From Methylocystis sp. (GTDB taxonomy: Bacteria > Pseudomonadota > Alphaproteobacteria > Rhizobiales > Beijerinckiaceae): a stretch of 44,377 nucleotides of DNA. The position numbers and the translations under genes were made by a program. The stretch covers positions 1-44,377 of the forward strand of contig JAKFXD010000011.1 in NCBI GenBank assembly GCA_021731565.1, read 5' to 3'. Positions 42,198 to 44,377 of the stretch are shown here, in pieces (positions within the stretch are counted from its first letter, which is position 1; each line of letters begins with the position of its first letter). Below the pieces are notes generated by a model. That model made no database searches. It saw only the letters and a program-made list of their open reading frames with translations, and had not been told where the DNA came from.

Positions 42198-43567
42198 TCA
42201 GGCCCACCTCACTCTCCCTGCGCCTGTCGATCTTCCTGCTCGCCGGTCAGCTTCTGTGCTTTGCGGGCATGTTGATCGGCCATCATCTGCCCGACCTTAT
42301 CGGAGACGAGCAGCATTCTCGCTCGGCCTGGAATTTACTGGCCGAAGTTCGTGCGCGAACGCTTGTGGTTCGATCGCTCGCAATAGGACCGGACGGTTCC
42401 GTCGCCATTGCGCCGACAGACGAACTCCAGGCGCTCGTCGCGAAACATCCGACGCTGCAATTCGCCGCCTTCGCGCCGGAGACGGGCGCGGCGCTGACCG
42501 GGTCGTCGCCGGCGCTGGCCCAAGCTCTCAGCGGTCACGGCGACATTATGACCCGGGAGATGGCTGTGTTTCGAATAAAAGGCGCTTTGAACAAGGAGCT
42601 GATCGGCTCCTATCGTTCCGAGAAAACGCCTTTCGGGCCATTCAGGATCGTGACTTACGGATACACATTCGAATGGTGGGATCTCTTCTATCATCTCTAC
42701 CGCGACTTAATTGACGTCCTCAGGACGTCATGGGCGACGATCGCCATCGCGGTCGCCATCGGGTGGTTCACCCTGCGGCGCGGGCTTGCCCCCATTGATA
42801 GCGCGGTTCTGCAAGCACGCCGGATCGACATGTCGGCGCTCGATCAACGCATATCCTGCGGCGGAATCCCGAGCGAGATCACGCCGCTCATCGAAACCAT
42901 CAATGGCGCCCTCGCGCGTCTCGACGCCGGCGTCGCGCGTCAACGGCGCTTTCTGGCGAACGCCGCGCATGAGTTGCGTACGCCGTTGACGATCATGAAC
43001 GCCCGCATCGAGAGCCCCGAAAAGCCCACCTTCAAGCAAGACCTCGCGCGCGACGTTCGGCGGCTGCGCAATATCGTCGAACAGCTGCTCGTCTACGCGC
43101 GTTTTGGAGGGGAAAAGGATTCGTCGAATGCGGACGTAGATGTCGTTGGCCTCACACAGGCGATGGTGGACGATCACGCCCTTGTCGCGGTCAGGAACGG
43201 GAAGAGCGTCGAGTTTCAATCCGAGCAGGAGTCGATGCCCATACAAGGCGATCGCCGTGCGCTCGAAAGCGTTGTCGGCAATTTGATCGACAATGCCTTG
43301 CGGGCGGAGCCGGAAGGCGGAACGGTGATCGTTCGCGTGGGACCTGGAGCCGCGATCGACGTCCTCGATCATGGCGCGGGCGTCGCCGAATCCGATCGTG
43401 AGGCCATATTCGAGCCGTTCTGGCGCAAGAGCGACCTAACGCCCGGCGCCGGATTGGGCCTCGCGATTGCGAAGGAAATCATCGAGGCGCATCGGGGATC
43501 AATCCGTGTCGAGGAGACGCCCGGCGGCGGCGCGACCTTCAAAATGTCATTCCCGACAAAGAGTTGA
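42194..43567 (+). CDS. Sensor histidine kinase
   Basis: A 457-residue inner-membrane kinase. TM1 is at about 8-30, the periplasmic sensor domain at 31-176, TM2 at 177-195, followed by a short HAMP-like segment. The H-box AAHELRTPL has H259; the N-box VGNLIDNALR has N363 and N367. The D-box is LDHGAGV (392-397), and the G-box GAGLGLAI (418-425) is followed by the C-terminal GGGATFKMSFP. The start is GTG 42194, overlapping the regulator gene. The periplasmic domain of about 145 residues has no familiar fold by eye. As a partner of the adjacent regulator it probably senses an envelope or iron-related cue. Confidence 0.93.
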   Translation: MIRPTSLSLRLSIFLLAGQLLCFAGMLIGHHLPDLIGDEQHSRSAWNLLAEVRARTLVVRSLAIGPDGSVAIAPTDELQALVAKHPTLQFAAFAPETGAALTGSSPALAQALSGHGDIMTREMAVFRIKGALNKELIGSYRSEKTPFGPFRIVTYGYTFEWWDLFYHLYRDLIDVLRTSWATIAIAVAIGWFTLRRGLAPIDSAVLQARRIDMSALDQRISCGGIPSEITPLIETINGALARLDAGVARQRRFLANAAHELRTPLTIMNARIESPEKPTFKQDLARDVRRLRNIVEQLLVYARFGGEKDSSNADVDVVGLTQAMVDDHALVAVRNGKSVEFQSEQESMPIQGDRRALESVVGNLIDNALRAEPEGGTVIVRVGPGAAIDVLDHGAGVAESDREAIFEPFWRKSDLTPGAGLGLAIAKEIIEAHRGSIRVEETPGGGATFKMSFPTKS

Positions 43568-43590
43568 GAAGGATGCCCTCTTTACGTGGT

Positions 43591-43636
43591 GTCTGAAGAC
43601 ATGGGCGACAGTCTGTTCCTAAGAAATGGGCGACAA
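43591..43636 (+). mobile_element. Possible insertion-sequence end remnant (copy B)
   Basis: GTCTGAAGACATGGGCGACA and TCTGTTCCTAAGAAATGGGCGACAA are two tandem versions of the unit seen in copy A at 38242. Both copies point the same way. Multiple repeated units near an end are a feature of some IS termini, where they bind transposase. No transposase coding sequence is present. Confidence 0.5.
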
Positions 43637-43698
43637 CCGCGGCGGCGCTTTTGCGGATGCGGCCATCGTCGGCTGTATCAACTTAGCGCCGGCGCGCC

Positions 43699-44019
43699 TC
43701 ACGCGACGGCCTTCAACGGCTTCGCCCGTTCGATTCGCTTGCGTTCGCGGGGCGCGTGCATCGCCTCCCAAAGATCGCTGCGTCGCTGCACGTTCAGCCA
43801 GAAGTCGGGACTGTTGCCGAACACGCGGGCGAGAATGAGCGCCGTGGCCGCCGTCACATTCCTGCGGTCATTGCACAGTTCATTGACATGCTTGCGCTGG
43901 ACGCCCATCGCCTCGGCAAGCGCGGCTTGGGTCAGCCCCATCGGCGCCATGAACTCCTCGACCAGAATCTCCGCCACGGTCGCCGGCTTGCGCTTGGTCA
44001 TCAACATCGTTCGACTCAC
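43699..44019 (-). CDS. higA: HigA-type antitoxin
   Basis: A 106-residue XRE-family antitoxin with the HigA hallmark segments VAEILVEEFMAPMGLTQAALAEAMG, the helix-turn-helix ending QRKHVNELCNDRRNVT, and RVFGNSPDFWLNVQRRSDLWEA. The frame starts at GTG 44019 (overlapping the toxin stop); ATG 44007 and ATG 44001 are alternative starts. It normally neutralises an mRNA-cleaving HigB encoded just upstream. Here only the toxin's C-terminal stub remains, so it is probably an orphan antitoxin. Confidence 0.9.
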   Translation of the reverse strand: MSRTMLMTKRKPATVAEILVEEFMAPMGLTQAALAEAMGVQRKHVNELCNDRRNVTAATALILARVFGNSPDFWLNVQRRSDLWEAMHAPRERKRIERAKPLKAVA

Positions 44020-44105
44020 TGATAACTGTGGTCGTCCAGATAGACGCCGGATGCTTCACCCTTGGCGCCGTCCCATAGAAAGATAAGTCGCCAACGCTTG
44101 TTCGA
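44016..44105 (-). pseudogene. higB: Truncated HigB-type toxin (3' remnant)
   Basis: In the frame ending at the TGA 44016-44018, the 28 residues NKRWRLIFLWDG..GEASGVYLDDHSYQ are the unmistakable C-terminus of the RelE-superfamily toxin that pairs with this HigA type. Reading further upstream, an in-frame TGA at 44106-44108 interrupts the gene and no part of the N-terminal two thirds can be found. A deletion or rearrangement has removed it. The stop overlaps the GTG of higA, as in intact operons. Confidence 0.8.
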
Positions 44106-44377
44106 TCAATCCTTCAACAGAGATGCCGTGCGCCGCTGGGTAGGCGATTTCTTGCGTCGGAAACCGTTAATGTTTTCTCGCACCCCAGTTAATTATGCGG
44201 TCCCAAATCCGTCTGCCGACCGGCGCTTTCGTTTCCGTCACCTCACTCGTCGAAAATGGCGCATGGCGTCCATCCGGCGCATTGCGCTGCGCGACAACCG
44301 TGAATAGAGGGGGGCGAGAAGCCATCTTTTTTGGCGAATGCCGAGTGATGGTCGTGTGAGGAAAACCGAGCTTTTCA
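44106..44377. other. Right edge, no assignable gene
   Basis: I see no gene in these 272 nt. One minus-strand frame of about 36 codons reads into the higB remnant out of frame and has a protein-like composition (IAYPAAHGISVEGLIEQALA), but it has no start and a stop on both sides. The material is probably rearranged sequence next to the broken toxin gene. Confidence 0.45.

Overview
The window is 44.4 kb of GC-rich chromosome, almost certainly from an alphaproteobacterium of the Hyphomicrobiales (Rhizobiales). The main pointers are a MucR/Ros-family regulator, an FYDLN-acid-domain protein, a tandem pair of M16 peptidases near lspA, the AcuI-type reductase, and GC-rich dispersed palindromes typical of this order. 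A Methylocystaceae/Beijerinckiaceae-like host is a guess; no methane-oxidation gene is present.

Left edge (0.1-2.1 kb): a toxin-antitoxin cluster with a lone XRE-type antitoxin, a ParD/ParE-like pair whose toxin frame has lost its usual stop, and on the opposite strand a zeta-type toxin kinase behind an unrecognised small gene.

2.1-9.9 kb is envelope and housekeeping: two M16 peptidases (one catalytic, one with the zinc site lost), a secreted low-complexity protein and lspA on the minus strand; then a small conserved protein overlapping recQ, and a 14-TM MFS exporter. acnA (aconitase) follows. 12.8-14.2 kb holds three small secreted proteins, two of which are paralogues with a twin CX3C plus CxC cysteine pattern. 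14.4-20.3 kb is a czcB-czcA-tolC-like tripartite metal-efflux operon on the minus strand. 20.6-25.1 kb holds rarA, a GreA/B-like factor, an acuI-like reductase, mucR, the FYDLN protein and tRNA-Gly(UCC).

25.1-33.1 kb has a 640-nt gene-free stretch, a Suv3-like helicase with a long disordered tail, bifunctional manC, an ABM-domain protein overlapping trpF, and trpB. trpF and trpB are separated by a palindromic repeat and trpA is not in the window. 33.2-38.2 kb has a DUF1624-like membrane protein with a 117-nt palindromic element inserted in frame, its Tat-exported partner, a cell-wall pair (L,D-transpeptidase and MepA), msrA, a small membrane protein and tRNA-Ser(GGA).

38.2-44.4 kb looks accessory. 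A TonB-dependent siderophore receptor is divergent from a two-component system. Two similar short sequences that look like insertion-sequence ends bracket this block, and a higA antitoxin with only the 3' stub of its higB toxin lies beyond it.

The most interesting items are the twin-CX3C small secreted proteins and the similar cysteine pattern in the tail of the DUF1624-like protein, the in-frame palindromic insertion in that same gene, the zeta toxin with an unfamiliar partner, and a dispersed repeat that sits directly upstream of two start codons.
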